DNA from: Pontibacter oryzae
GTDB lineage: Bacteria > Bacteroidota > Bacteroidia > Cytophagales > Hymenobacteraceae
Assembly (NCBI RefSeq): GCF_003576375.1
Contig: NZ_QWGE01000003.1
Location: 620,001 to 684,000, forward strand
Direction of reading: 5' to 3'
Length of the DNA stretch: 64,000 nucleotides
The notes below the pieces were generated by a model. That model did no database searches, had not been told where the DNA came from, and saw only the letters and a program-made list of their open reading frames with translations. Positions 16,180 to 25,796 of this stretch are shown here, piece after piece. Within the stretch, counting starts at the first letter, position 1. The number at the start of each line of letters is the position of its first letter. The position numbers were made by a program, and so were the translations under genes.

Positions 16180-18693
16180 GTGAGAAAAGGAGCGGTAAAA
16201 AAAGTGCTATTTTATGGGGCCACAGGATTAGTTGTGGCGGTGGGCATGGCGTTGGCACTGGTGTATGCATATCAGGATAAAATAATCGAGCTTTTTGTGG
16301 CCGAAGCCAACAAGCACATCAAAACAAAAGTGGATGTGCAGCAAATCTCGCTCTCGCTGTTCGATAAGTTTCCGCAGGTGGCCGTAACCCTGGACCAGGT
16401 AAACGTGCACGAGGGGCTACCGGAAAGCGAGGAGTCTTTGGCGCGGGCCGATAAGCTATACTTTACATTCAGCCTCTGGGATGTGGTGCGGGGCAAGTAT
16501 AGCGTAAAGCAGTTTTACATGGAACAAGGCGAAGTATACGTCAAGGTGCTTCCCGATGGCACCGTGAACTACCAGGTCATCGCTACAGACACTACGACTA
16601 CCGAAGAAAGCGAATTTTCTTTTGACCTGGAACAGATAAACCTGGATGAGGTGCGGCTGCACTACATCGATCAGCAGCAAAAGCAGACCTATGAGGTAAG
16701 CGCGCATAGCCTGGCGGCTGCGCTGGCCATTTCACCGGAAACCATAGCTATCGAAGCAAAGGGGCAGGCCACGATCCAGACGATCAAGCTCAGCACCGGA
16801 GAATACTTTAAGGACAAGCGCGTAAACCTGGCCACGGCGCTAAGTATAAACCGGCAGGCGCAAACAATAGCCTTGCAACCCTCGGTAGTGGAGGTAGAGC
16901 AGGCAGCTTACGAGTTGGGCGGCACAATTGCCTATGGAGGGAAAGACACAGAGCTGGACCTGAAACTAGAGGGCAAGAACACGAACATACAGTCGCTGCT
17001 TTCGTTGCTGCCCCAATCCATGACGCAGGAGCTGGCGCAGTACCGCAGCGAAGGCGAGATATACTTTAACGGCACTGTAAAAGGGAAGGCCTCCGGAAAG
17101 TATACGCCTCAGGTTAACGTTAGCTTCGGTGCGCGCAATGCCTCCTTTTTCCACCCCGATGTGCAACAGCGTGTGGATAAGATCAACCTGAAAGGGAGTT
17201 TTACCAATGGTGAGAAGCATACTGCAGCAACCTCTGCCTTAGAGCTGAAAGAACTGAGCGGCGTGCTTAATGGGCGCCCGTTTAAAGGCAACCTAAAGTA
17301 TAGCAACTTCGAGAACCCCTACATTGCCTTTGATGTGCAGGGCATGCTGGATGTAGGCTATATACTGGGCCTGGCTAAGCTGGAGCAGGTACGGAGTGGC
17401 AGTGGCCTGGCCGATGTGCGCATTGCCTTCTCGGGTAACGTTAATGAGTTTAAGGCCCGCCCTGGCAACAGCACCCTGAACACTACCGGCGAAGTAACGC
17501 TGCACAACGTATCGCTGGCGTTGCAGGAGCTGCCACTGCCTTTAAGTAACCTGAGCGGCAACTTCATGTTCAAACGGAATGATGTTGGCGTATCGGATTT
17601 TAAGGGCAAGCTGGGCGAGTCTGACTTTGCCGTTAACGGGATGTTTAAGAACGTTATGGCTTGGTTGCTGCTGGAGAACCAACGCCTGCTCGTAGAAGCT
17701 GACTTCAGTAGCAAGTACCTGAACTTCGATCAGCTGCTAAGCGAGGAGCTGAACACACCGGAAGCAGCCCGCACCGGCGAAAGCTACAAGCTCATCGTGT
17801 CGCCAAACATTGCTTTCGACCTGAGCGCCTCCATCGACAGGCTCCGGTTCCGTAGGTTCAGGGGCAAGAACATCCGGGGCGAGGTAAAGCTGCGCAACCA
17901 GGTGCTATCTACGGCAAATATCTCGTTTCGGGCCATTGGCGGCGACTTTGCGGTGCGCGGTAACCTGGATGCCCGCTCGCGCAACCATATTAAGGTGAGC
18001 ACCGCCGCAAAGCTGAATAACATGAACGTGGATAGCCTCTTCTACGTGTTCGAGAACTTTCATCAGAATTTTATTGAGCAGCGGCACCTGCGCGGCCAAC
18101 TAACGGCCAACATCGTGTCGGATGTATACTTTGACAGCCAGCTTAACCCGATCACTGATTTGCTGCAGGCCGAGATAGTGGCAACCGTGCGCAGCGGGCA
18201 GCTGATCAACTTCCCGCCCATGCAGAAGATGTCTGCCTTCGTGAAGCGCACAGAATTGGCCAATATGAATTTTGCGGAGCTGCATAACTCGTTCTGGATA
18301 CAGCAGGGCACCATTTTTATACCTGAAATGGATATCCGCTCAAACCTGTCCGCAGCGCCTGTGGTGTCGGTATCCGGCACGCATACTTTTGACCAGCGAA
18401 TGGACTACAAGATCAAACTCCCACTTTTCCATAGCCGCCGCCCGGACAAGGACGCACGCTACGGCACCGTGGCTGAGGACCCAAATGCCGGCAACAGCAA
18501 CCTCTTCCTGACCTTGAAGGGCAGCGAGAGCGATTTTAAGATTGCTTATGACGACGAGCGCGTGCGGCAAAAGATTAAAACAGACCTGAAGCAGGAGGGG
18601 CAGGAGCTGCGCGACCTACTGCGAGGCAAGAAGCCGCAAACCAAGGAAAAAGAGGTGGAACTCCAAGAAAACGAATACTTCGATTTCGACTAA
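16180..18693 (+). CDS. AsmA family protein
   Basis: 837 residues. One N-terminal membrane helix (about 8-30) anchors a long periplasmic beta-rich chain, the bridge-like architecture of AsmA/TamB-type proteins thought to move phospholipids between membranes. The AsmA N-terminal signature is visible as KTKVDVQQISLSLFDKFPQV followed by LDQVNVHEG (residues 49-85). The C-terminus is charged (KKPQTKEKEVELQENEYFDFD region). The start is a GTG at 16180 preceded by a plausible promoter. It appears monocistronic, and the terminator at 18966 closes it. Confidence 0.85.
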   Translation: MRKGAVKKVLFYGATGLVVAVGMALALVYAYQDKIIELFVAEANKHIKTKVDVQQISLSLFDKFPQVAVTLDQVNVHEGLPESEESLARADKLYFTFSLWDVVRGKYSVKQFYMEQGEVYVKVLPDGTVNYQVIATDTTTTEESEFSFDLEQINLDEVRLHYIDQQQKQTYEVSAHSLAAALAISPETIAIEAKGQATIQTIKLSTGEYFKDKRVNLATALSINRQAQTIALQPSVVEVEQAAYELGGTIAYGGKDTELDLKLEGKNTNIQSLLSLLPQSMTQELAQYRSEGEIYFNGTVKGKASGKYTPQVNVSFGARNASFFHPDVQQRVDKINLKGSFTNGEKHTAATSALELKELSGVLNGRPFKGNLKYSNFENPYIAFDVQGMLDVGYILGLAKLEQVRSGSGLADVRIAFSGNVNEFKARPGNSTLNTTGEVTLHNVSLALQELPLPLSNLSGNFMFKRNDVGVSDFKGKLGESDFAVNGMFKNVMAWLLLENQRLLVEADFSSKYLNFDQLLSEELNTPEAARTGESYKLIVSPNIAFDLSASIDRLRFRRFRGKNIRGEVKLRNQVLSTANISFRAIGGDFAVRGNLDARSRNHIKVSTAAKLNNMNVDSLFYVFENFHQNFIEQRHLRGQLTANIVSDVYFDSQLNPITDLLQAEIVATVRSGQLINFPPMQKMSAFVKRTELANMNFAELHNSFWIQQGTIFIPEMDIRSNLSAAPVVSVSGTHTFDQRMDYKIKLPLFHSRRPDKDARYGTVAEDPNAGNSNLFLTLKGSESDFKIAYDDERVRQKIKTDLKQEGQELRDLLRGKKPQTKEKEVELQENEYFDFD

Positions 18694-18965
18694 ATTATAC
18701 CACCAAGCCCAAGGTTTAGGATAATATATATGCTTCCCTATTATTTGTTTACACAGAGATAGGGCACGTTTACTTCTAAAATAAGTAGTTAAGTAGGAAA
18801 AATTATACTTTTAATGAAACTAAGGCTACAAATGGTCGTTATAAGAAACCAAAACTGCAATTAAGTTACTATTGTAAACTTTCGTTGAACATAATTAGAG
18901 AGAAGATAAATTACATTTTTTCAAATCAATGGAGATCATATGAATCTTAAGAAATAAGGGTGAAA

Positions 18966-18992
18966 AAAAAGCCGGAGCTTCTCCGGCTTTTT
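18966..18992. terminator. Bidirectional terminator between asmA and mscS genes
   Basis: AAAAAGCCGGAG pairs perfectly with CTCCGGCTTTTT around a CTT loop, between convergent genes. The preceding A+T-rich stretch 18694-18965 contains no ORF or RNA that I can support. Confidence 0.92.
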
Positions 18993-19001
18993 TATTTCTG
19001 C

Positions 19002-20180
19002 TTATTTGAAATCAGTATTATTAAAGTGTGCAGCCGATGCAAGAGGCTTTGGCTTATCAGGTGTCTGCGTGTGCATGTATAGAGTTTGTGTTGGGAAGGC
19101 AAACTCTGCTCCATGCCGTTCTACAATCTCCACAATGCGGTAATTAATCTCCTCCTTAATGTCGATAAACTCATTCCAGTCCATTGTATCCACAAAGTAT
19201 AGCACCATTACATCTTTAGAGTGCGCGCCAAGGTTCAGGAAGCGAATGCGGCCATCCTGATTGGTACGCGGGTGCTGATCAATGTATTCCTGTATGTCGC
19301 GGGTAATGGCCCGGATCTGCTCAGAAGTAGTGTCGTACGTTAGATTGATGTCGAACTTGGCTCGGCGGAACGTGCGCAGCGTCAGGTTATCTAATGGCTT
19401 ATCAATCATGTGCTTGTTTGGCAGCGTTACGAAGCTTTTCTCCAGCGTGCGCAGGCGCGTGCTCCGGAAGCCGATCTTTTCTACAACACCAACCAGATCG
19501 CCTACCTGCACCAGGTCGCCTACCATAAAGGGCTGATCGAGAAAGATGGTGAAGGATGCTAAGAGGTTTTCCAGGCTCTCTTTGGCGGCAAATGCAATGG
19601 CCAGGCCACCCACACCAAGTCCGGCAACAAGGCCAGTCACGTTCACATCAAACACAGAGCCAAGCATCACCAAGAAAGAGAAAACCACGACCATCACCTT
19701 CGTGAAATCCTTGAAAAATGGCACAAGCTGGTCATCCAGCTTCGAGGCGGTTAACTCGGCGCGATGCTTGAATACCAAGCCTATAAAATCCACGAAGCGC
19801 AACAGCACCCAGGTTAGCGCTACAATCACAAATACCTGGTAGGTGCGAAATAAGAAGGTCTTCAGGAACGGGTCGCCTTTGCGCAGGTCGCTTGGCTCCA
19901 AAGGGTAATCTAGCACCTGAAACGACAAGTATAAAAACACCAGAAACAGCAACACTTCCAGCGGCTGTATAAGCAGGCGCCTAAATGCAGGCAGGTTCTC
20001 CTCACTCCAGAAGCGGCTTCCGAGCCTGTACATCAACCCGGAAAGCAGGCGCGATAGAACGGTCTTGAAGATAAAGCCAAATAGTAAGATGCCTGCAGAA
20101 ATCAGGTACTCGGCCAGCGTATTGCCTAGAAACTCGTATTGCAACACCCTGCTGTCTAAAAAAAACTTTTCCAGGTTCAT
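19002..20180 (-). CDS. MscS-type mechanosensitive ion channel
   Basis: 392 residues. Several N-terminal membrane helices precede the pore-lining TM3 (GLVAGLGVGGLAIAFAAKESLENLLASF, about 190-217), with the Gly/Ala packing pattern of MscS. The beta domain follows with DQPFMVGDLVQVGDLVGVVEKIGFRSTRLRT and LPNKHMIDKPLDNLT. The channel opens under membrane tension to release solutes during hypo-osmotic shock. It is the second gene of a two-gene operon: only 10 bases separate it from the upstream amino-acid dehydrogenase homologue, an unexpected partnership. Confidence 0.92.
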   Translation of the reverse strand: MNLEKFFLDSRVLQYEFLGNTLAEYLISAGILLFGFIFKTVLSRLLSGLMYRLGSRFWSEENLPAFRRLLIQPLEVLLFLVFLYLSFQVLDYPLEPSDLRKGDPFLKTFLFRTYQVFVIVALTWVLLRFVDFIGLVFKHRAELTASKLDDQLVPFFKDFTKVMVVVFSFLVMLGSVFDVNVTGLVAGLGVGGLAIAFAAKESLENLLASFTIFLDQPFMVGDLVQVGDLVGVVEKIGFRSTRLRTLEKSFVTLPNKHMIDKPLDNLTLRTFRRAKFDINLTYDTTSEQIRAITRDIQEYIDQHPRTNQDGRIRFLNLGAHSKDVMVLYFVDTMDWNEFIDIKEEINYRIVEIVERHGAEFAFPTQTLYMHTQTPDKPKPLASAAHFNNTDFK

Positions 20181-20190
20181 AGGTGAAGAT

Positions 20191-21423
20191 TTAGAGCAGT
20201 TGGCTCAGGGCAATCTCAAAACTGGTTTTTGCAATCTCAGTGCGTTGCACCTGCTTTTCATGGGATTTCTCCAGTGCTACCCGAATAGTGTCTGAGATGT
20301 CGGTAAAGATTGCTTCATCGGTAATTTCCACTTCACTCTCCATAAGGTAAGCAAATACACGGGCCATACCACAGTTCGCAATAAAATCCGGGATCAGGGA
20401 CAGGTTGCGGTCGGCAAACTCACCGGTTGGGCCGAAGAAGATCTCTGGGTCCTGGAAGGGAACGTTGGCGCCACAAGAGATTACTTCCATGCCACTGCTG
20501 ATCATGCGCTCTACCTGCTCGCGCGATACAAGCCTGGAGGCCGCCGCAGGTATGAAAATCTCGGCAGATAAATCCCAGATGCGGCTGTTCGCCTCCTCAA
20601 ATGGTATGATGCCTGCTGTGTCTGGGTTCAAGGCATTGCCCTGGCGACTCAGAAACAGATCAGTGATCTCCTCGAAAGTATAGCCACTCTCTTTGACCAA
20701 ACCACCGGCCCGGTCAATAATGCCAACTACTTTTACGCCTTTCGAGGCAAGGTAATATGCTGCTGCTGCACCCACATTTCCCCAGCCTTGTATAATGGCG
20801 CGCTTGCCCTCAAACTTGCCACCCCAGATGCTATAAAAATGGCGCACGGCCTCGGCCACACCAAACCCCGTAATCATATCAGCGATGGTATACTTGCGAG
20901 CCGTGGAAGGGGAGAAGTGCGGGTCTTCTATAACTTTGATCACACCCTGGCGCAGCTGCCCGATCTTGTTTATCTTCTGAGGCTCTGTGGCGTTAAAATG
21001 CCCGTTTACCACACCCTCCTGCGGGTGCCACAGGCCATAGTCCTCCGTAATAGGGATTACCTCGTGTATCTCGTCCACGTTCAGGTCGCCGCCTGTGCCG
21101 TAGTAGCTTTTTAGCAGAGGAATAACGGCTTTGTACCAACGCTCCAGCACGCCACGCTTGCGCGGGTCAGCAGGATCGAAATTAATGCCGGACTTAGCGC
21201 CTCCGATGGCCGGGCCAGACACGGTAAATTTTACTTCCATGGTTTTCGCCAACGATTCCACCTCACGCTTATCCAAGCCCTTGCGCATACGCGTACCACC
21301 GCCGGCCGCGCCGCCGCGCAGCGAGTTTATCACTACCCAGCCCTCTGCTTCAGTCTCGGGGTCTTTCCACTCAAAAACTATTTCAGGTTGCTTATTCTCG
21401 AATTTGGCAAGTAAGTCTTTCAT
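20191..21423 (-). CDS. Glu/Leu/Phe/Val dehydrogenase family protein (divergent)
   Basis: 410 residues. The dimerisation domain carries RGGAAGGGTRM, and the two lysines expected for catalysis appear in MEVKFTVSGPAIGGAKSGINFDP (about 86-108). A Rossmann domain follows with IIQGWGNVGAAAAYYLASKG. It differs from glutamate dehydrogenases: the loop usually reading IPAPDxGT is replaced by GGDLNVDEIHEVIPITEDYG, so the catalytic Asp is not placed with certainty. Substrate is unknown. It has its own promoter inside the anmK 3' end and is co-transcribed with mscS. Confidence 0.82.
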   Translation of the reverse strand: MKDLLAKFENKQPEIVFEWKDPETEAEGWVVINSLRGGAAGGGTRMRKGLDKREVESLAKTMEVKFTVSGPAIGGAKSGINFDPADPRKRGVLERWYKAVIPLLKSYYGTGGDLNVDEIHEVIPITEDYGLWHPQEGVVNGHFNATEPQKINKIGQLRQGVIKVIEDPHFSPSTARKYTIADMITGFGVAEAVRHFYSIWGGKFEGKRAIIQGWGNVGAAAAYYLASKGVKVVGIIDRAGGLVKESGYTFEEITDLFLSRQGNALNPDTAGIIPFEEANSRIWDLSAEIFIPAAASRLVSREQVERMISSGMEVISCGANVPFQDPEIFFGPTGEFADRNLSLIPDFIANCGMARVFAYLMESEVEITDEAIFTDISDTIRVALEKSHEKQVQRTEIAKTSFEIALSQLL

Positions 21424-21455
21424 GCTATTATCTTATTGTAATGCAGTTATGTAAG

Positions 21456-21487
21456 CAAAGCTACGAAATTAAGCAGGGCCTTAGCAA
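21456..21487 (-). promoter_or_regulatory. Promoter of the dehydrogenase-mscS operon
   Basis: The minus strand shows TTG (21487-21485), a 21-base spacer and TAGCTTTG (21463-21456). The start would be near 21449, 26 bases before the ATG at 21423. The -33 part overlaps the last codons of anmK. Confidence 0.55.
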
Positions 21488-22554
21488 AGGTAAATAGCGC
21501 CGCCAATGTTGTTTTGGCTGGCACCGGTTACGCTGCTCAGGCAGTTATACTCCCCGCGCCAGCGCAATACCCCCAGAAAGGCAAAAATCAACGCCTCTTT
21601 AAACGAAACCACCTCCGGGCTTGGGACCTCCACAGTATACTTTGGCCCCAGCTGCTCACGGATCAGCTCCACCAAGTATAAATTAAAGGCACCACCGCCG
21701 GTTAACAGTACGCGGTGCTGCCCATCGTGGAGTAGCGGCAAAGCCAGTTTTATCTGCTGCGCGATATGCACACAGGTGGTATGTAATTTGTCAGCTACAG
21801 GCGTATTGCTTTCTGCTATACTTTTGAGGCTATACTCTAGCACCCATTCCTTGCCCAAAGACTTTGGTGCAGGCTCAGAAAAGTATGCTGGCTTGTTAAG
21901 TTGCTCTAAAAGAGTTTCTTGTAAGGAACCGGAGCGGGCCAAATCACCGTTGTTATCATAGGGCTTGCCCACGCTGTTAGCCAATGAGTTGAGCAGCATA
22001 TTGCAAGCGCTAATGTCAAAAGCCAGGCGTTTGCCCTGTTGTGCATAAGAAACATTGGCAATACCTCCCAGGTTTATACAGTAGTCATAGTCCCCGAAAA
22101 GAAGCGCATCACCAATTGGTACCAGTGGTGCGCCCTGCCCGCCAAGAGCTATGTCCAGCGTTCGGAAGTCACAGATGACGGGTAAATTGGAGTTTGCCGC
22201 GATGTATGCTCCATGTCCCAGCTGCAACGAGATGTGTTTGCCGGGCTGGTGGAAGATAGTATGGCCGTGCGAGGCAACAAAATCTGGCTGTATCTCGTGT
22301 TGTTGTACAAATTCCTGAACCCGTTGGCCGATAAAACTGCCGAAGGCATGGTCTAACGCTACCAACTCAAGGGCGGTTGCAGTCTCGGCGCCTTGGAGTT
22401 GGCCAATTAGTTCATCGGAATATATTAATGTAGTAGTATTTAGTATATCATATATCCAATTTTTGGATTCATACGTAAATCTACAATGTGCTATGTCCAG
22501 GCCGTCTAACGAGGTGCCTGACATTAGCCCGATTACATGATAAGAAGTATCCAT
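21481..22554 (-). CDS. anmK: Anhydro-N-acetylmuramic acid kinase AnmK
   Basis: 357 residues from the ATG at 22554. AnmK hydrolyses and phosphorylates 1,6-anhydro-MurNAc released from peptidoglycan, giving MurNAc-6-phosphate for recycling. The N-terminal phosphate-binding loop VIGLMSGTSLDGLDIAH (5-21), the central FDISACNMLLNSLAN and the C-terminal VLLTGGGAFNLYL with EALIFAFLGVLRW are family hallmarks. No murQ lies beside it. The frame is open nine codons further up, but the family N-terminus and a -7 element at 22559-22566 favour 22554. Confidence 0.93.
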   Translation of the reverse strand: MDTSYHVIGLMSGTSLDGLDIAHCRFTYESKNWIYDILNTTTLIYSDELIGQLQGAETATALELVALDHAFGSFIGQRVQEFVQQHEIQPDFVASHGHTIFHQPGKHISLQLGHGAYIAANSNLPVICDFRTLDIALGGQGAPLVPIGDALLFGDYDYCINLGGIANVSYAQQGKRLAFDISACNMLLNSLANSVGKPYDNNGDLARSGSLQETLLEQLNKPAYFSEPAPKSLGKEWVLEYSLKSIAESNTPVADKLHTTCVHIAQQIKLALPLLHDGQHRVLLTGGGAFNLYLVELIREQLGPKYTVEVPSPEVVSFKEALIFAFLGVLRWRGEYNCLSSVTGASQNNIGGAIYLC

Positions 22555-22558
22555 TAGC

Positions 22559-22566
22559 CAAAAATA
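22559..22566 (-). promoter_or_regulatory. Candidate -7 element abutting the anmK start
   Basis: The minus strand reads TATTTTTG, ending four bases before the anmK ATG, the same spacing as at truA. No TTG lies 19-21 bases upstream. It suggests a leaderless mRNA, tentatively. Confidence 0.3.
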
Positions 22567-22675
22567 GTAAAAGCACGGCAATGATTTTCAGCCAAATAGT
22601 GCAGGCTTCGTATATATCTTATTATGAATGAGATTGAAAATTGATTTGTAGAAACTGTTAGGTATAATTTTAATT

Positions 22676-22984
22676 ATGAAAAGTTTGTTGTCAAGAGTTG
22701 AGTCGAAGAAGATAGATAAGGCGGCAGCCATGCTTAAAGTGTTGGCCCACCCTAAAAGATTAGCGATAGTGGATTTACTCGGGAAAGAGGATAAAATGAC
22801 TGTTACCGAAATATATAAGCAGTTAGACCTGCCTCAGGCTATCGCATCGCAACACCTGATTACACTGAAAGACAAGGGCGTGCTCTCGTCTTTTAAAGTG
22901 GGAACGAAGATTTACTACTCCTTGGCTATTCCAAAGCTGATCGATGTGATCGACTGCCTGGAAGAATGCTGCATCGATATTTAA
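22676..22984 (+). CDS. ArsR-family winged-helix regulator
   Basis: 102 residues. A single winged-helix domain: AAAMLKVLAHPKRLAIVDLL (helix 1-2), VTEIYKQLDLPQAIASQHLITLKDKGVL (recognition helix about 47-74) and the wing FKVGTKIYYSLA. The Cys pair near the C-terminus (LEECCIDI) could bind metal or act as a thiol sensor, but the classical ELCVCDL metal site is absent. No resistance gene is adjacent; neighbours are anmK (divergent) and hemA (convergent), so the target is unknown. Confidence 0.85.
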   Translation: MKSLLSRVESKKIDKAAAMLKVLAHPKRLAIVDLLGKEDKMTVTEIYKQLDLPQAIASQHLITLKDKGVLSSFKVGTKIYYSLAIPKLIDVIDCLEECCIDI

Positions 22985-23024
22985 GCGCTACAAGCAACCG
23001 AAGGCTACCATTCTCTGCCAGGAG

Positions 23025-23090
23025 AAAAAACGGCTGCGGTCTCCGTATTTCACACTAAGTGAAAATTCGCGGAGGCCGCAGCCGTTTTTT
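23025..23090. terminator. Bidirectional terminator between arsR-type gene and hemA
   Basis: Arms 23025-23045 and 23070-23090 pair over about 20 bases (AAAAAACGGCTGCGG with CCGCAGCCGTTTTTT), with one mismatch. The genes on either side converge. Confidence 0.9.
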
Positions 23091-23110
23091 TACTAAAAAA
23101 AATGTACCGT

Positions 23111-24394
23111 TTACACAGATTTATGATCTGCTTCTTCGGGTTGGTTTTCGAGGTTAAACAGGTCGTTCAGCAGATCGATCAGTGTTTCGGCCTCGCCGCG
23201 CTTACAGGCAGCCTTCAGTTGAAGCACTGGTAACTTAATGATTTTCTGCATCATAGACTTTGTGATGTTGTCGATCAGCTTCGTTTCTTTCGGGCCCATC
23301 TTTTTCATGTAGCGGGCCATCTCCTCCTGCCGAATAGTTTCCAACGCGTTCTTCAAGCGGTTGATCGTCGGCGACACCATCATCTCTTTCGACCAGTCGT
23401 TGAACTGCTCAATGGATTCTGTGATAATCTCCTTAACCTTCGGTACAGAGTTGATGCGGCGCTGCAATGCCTCCGATGCTTTATTCTGAATGGTATCAAT
23501 GTTATAAACCAACACGCCCGGCACGTTCTCTACATCCTGCTCTACGCTGCGCGGCACAGACAGGTCGATAAAGAACTTAAACGTGAGCACGTTCAGGCGC
23601 TGGATCATTTCTTTGGTGAAGAAAGGCGTTTCGCGGGCTACTGATGAGATGATCACATCGGCATCCTTCAGGCCTTGAACGATATTCTCAAACGGAAGCA
23701 CTTCCATGCCGCATTCCTGGGCCAGTGCTGTTGCTTTGGCCTGGGTACGATTCGTGATTTTTACGTTTTTATACCCAAGATCCTTAAGGTTACGGCAAAC
23801 ATCGGCACCAATCTCGCCTAAGCCTACCACCAAAATGCTTGGGTTAATAATATCTGTCGTGAGCTCCTCGATCAATTCAATAGCGGCATACGAGGTAGAG
23901 GCGGCACCATCGCGGAAGGAGGTTTCCTGCACTACGCGCTTGTTGGTGAAGAAAATCGTGTGCATCAGGCGGTGAAGGAAAGGGCCGGCGGTTTCGTTGT
24001 CGGCACTCCACTGGTACGCCGTCTTCACCTGGTTCGAGATCTGCATATCGCCTACCACCTGAGACTCCAGCCCCATCGAAACATCAAAAAGATGCTGCAC
24101 AGCATCGTCGTGCTCGTTCACGATGGTGAAAAAATCGAAGTACTTGGTAATATTATCAATGCCCTTGGTAATGCCAAGCAGCTTTACAATTTCGGTACTA
24201 TAATCAATATCAGCGTTGTAGTATACTTCGGTGCGGTTGCAGGTAGAGAGTACTAATATGTCAGAAGCCTGAATAAAGCCTTTGAGCGTCTGTAGAAAAA
24301 GCCTGCAGGAGGTTTCGTCTAAGGCAATCAGTTCCCTGATATCCAACGGCGCTTTCTTATACGACAGGCTGATTGCTTTAAAATTCTGAAGCAT
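23111..24394 (-). CDS. hemA: Glutamyl-tRNA reductase HemA
   Basis: 427 residues from the ATG at 24394. It reduces glutamyl-tRNA(Glu) with NADPH to glutamate-1-semialdehyde, the first step of C5 tetrapyrrole synthesis. The nucleophile Cys52 lies in LVLSTCNRTEVYY. The tRNA/active-site segment reads DVSMGLESQVVGDMQISNQVKTAY, and the NADPH domain has ILVVGLGEIGADVCRNL. The C-terminal helical dimerisation domain follows. The frame extends to 24421, but the -7 element at 24419-24426 would place the transcript start downstream of that, supporting 24394. No other hem gene is adjacent. Confidence 0.95.
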   Translation of the reverse strand: MLQNFKAISLSYKKAPLDIRELIALDETSCRLFLQTLKGFIQASDILVLSTCNRTEVYYNADIDYSTEIVKLLGITKGIDNITKYFDFFTIVNEHDDAVQHLFDVSMGLESQVVGDMQISNQVKTAYQWSADNETAGPFLHRLMHTIFFTNKRVVQETSFRDGAASTSYAAIELIEELTTDIINPSILVVGLGEIGADVCRNLKDLGYKNVKITNRTQAKATALAQECGMEVLPFENIVQGLKDADVIISSVARETPFFTKEMIQRLNVLTFKFFIDLSVPRSVEQDVENVPGVLVYNIDTIQNKASEALQRRINSVPKVKEIITESIEQFNDWSKEMMVSPTINRLKNALETIRQEEMARYMKKMGPKETKLIDNITKSMMQKIIKLPVLQLKAACKRGEAETLIDLLNDLFNLENQPEEADHKSV

Positions 24395-24418
24395 AATAAC
24401 GTGGGTTCTACTAGGGTA

Positions 24419-24426
24419 CAAAGGTA
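24419..24426 (-). promoter_or_regulatory. Candidate -7 element of hemA
   Basis: The minus strand reads TACCTTTG, matching TAnnTTTG; the start would be near 24412, 18 bases before the hemA ATG. No clean TTG at -33. Confidence 0.4.
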
Positions 24427-24507
24427 AAGCTCAATTTTTTAAAATGAAACTTACTTGCCCGCTATGTTTAATTTATACTAATTTCAAATAAATTACGTGT
24501 TTACTGC

Positions 24508-25689
24508 ATGATTCCCATCTACTCCCAGAAGAACAGGATAAAGCTTATAGTTGTTATCATTGCTCTGATTATTGGTGCCGCTACCATTACCTATACAAAC
24601 ATACTTGTCAGCAAGTTATCGGAACGCGAGCAGGAGCTAGTGCAGCTGTACGCCAAGGGCTTACGCTACATGATAAATGCTCCCAGCGACGACAACATCG
24701 TGTTCATCGAAGAAGAGATTCTTTCCTCCAACACCACGGTTCCTGTTATCCTGACGGATGAAAACGAGAATATTCTCGATTCCAAGAACATAAGTATACC
24801 CGAAAACATTTCGGATAAGCCTGATAAAATAAATAATTACCTGCAGGGCGAAATAGAGAAGATGAAAGCCCAGCACGAGCCGATTGTGGTGCCCTGGGCT
24901 GAAGGGTCGGTTAACTACGTGTTTTACAAGGATTCAGAGTTGCTTTCGCAGTTGCGTTACTACCCTTATGTGCAGCTGATCGTTATTTCCTGTTTCGCGT
25001 TGGTGGCATACTTTGCCTTTAGTTACTCGCGCCGCGCCGAGCAGAACAGGGTATGGGTAGGCCTGGCCAAGGAAACAGCGCACCAACTGGGCACGCCACT
25101 CTCCTCGCTTATGGCCTGGTACGAGTACATCAAGGCTAACCCGAAGTTTGAGAACGAGCCAATTCTGGAGGAGCTGGGCAAAGACGTGCGCCGATTGGAG
25201 GTGATTACGGAGCGCTTTTCTAATATTGGCTCGGTGCCAACCCTGCGCGACGAGAACATCCTGGAGGTTACGGAAAACGCTATCAATTACCTGCAAAACC
25301 GAATCTCACGAAAAGTTACCTTTACTGTGGAGTCGGCTTTTGCGCCCGAAATTACTGCTAAGGTCAACGTGTCGTTGTATGATTGGGTGATCGAGAACAT
25401 CTGCAAAAATGCTGTGGATGCGATGGAGGGCCGCGGAAGTATAAACATACAGTTAGTGTTACTGGGGAAAGGCAGCATTGCCGTAGATATCACGGATACG
25501 GGCAAAGGCATTCCCAAGAGCAAAGTCGATTCTGTTTTCCTGCCTGGCTATACTACTAAGCGGCGTGGCTGGGGCTTGGGCCTGGCGCTTGCCAAACGCA
25601 TCATCGACAATTACCACGAGGGCAAACTTTACGTGAAATGGTCGGAGGTAGGAAAAGGCACCACTTTCCGTATCGTGCTGAACAGGTAG
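24508..25689 (+). CDS. Sensor histidine kinase
   Basis: 393 residues. Two membrane helices (about 11-31 and 155-177) enclose an extracytoplasmic sensor segment of roughly 120 residues. The phospho-acceptor His192 sits in an H-box of the form KETAHQLGTPLSSLMAW. The ATPase domain has the N box IENICKNAVDAM, the G1 box DITDTGKGIP and the G2 box GWGLGLALAKR. No response regulator is adjacent, so it is an orphan kinase. The His-box with HQLGTPLSSL is a type I recall from Bacteroidota. The downstream gap 25690-25796 holds a short repeat tract. Confidence 0.88.
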   Translation: MIPIYSQKNRIKLIVVIIALIIGAATITYTNILVSKLSEREQELVQLYAKGLRYMINAPSDDNIVFIEEEILSSNTTVPVILTDENENILDSKNISIPENISDKPDKINNYLQGEIEKMKAQHEPIVVPWAEGSVNYVFYKDSELLSQLRYYPYVQLIVISCFALVAYFAFSYSRRAEQNRVWVGLAKETAHQLGTPLSSLMAWYEYIKANPKFENEPILEELGKDVRRLEVITERFSNIGSVPTLRDENILEVTENAINYLQNRISRKVTFTVESAFAPEITAKVNVSLYDWVIENICKNAVDAMEGRGSINIQLVLLGKGSIAVDITDTGKGIPKSKVDSVFLPGYTTKRRGWGLGLALAKRIIDNYHEGKLYVKWSEVGKGTTFRIVLNR

Positions 25690-25690
25690 G

Positions 25691-25730
25691 GTAGAGAGTT
25701 AAAGAGTTAGAGAGTTAAAAAGTTAGAGAA
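25691..25730. repeat. Short degenerate tandem repeat (GTTAGAGA/GTTAAA units)
   Basis: About four to five imperfect units of AGAGTTA/AAGTTAG in tandem between the histidine kinase and GNAT genes. The word GTTAAAAAGTTAG recurs exactly in the ribD-prmC intergenic region at about 42629, so the two tracts are related. Confidence 0.6.
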
Positions 25731-25796
25731 TTCAGGGCGGATGAAAAGTATGAGAAATGTCTTTTGTTCTTTGTCTCGTAATCTTTTGTCAAGCTA

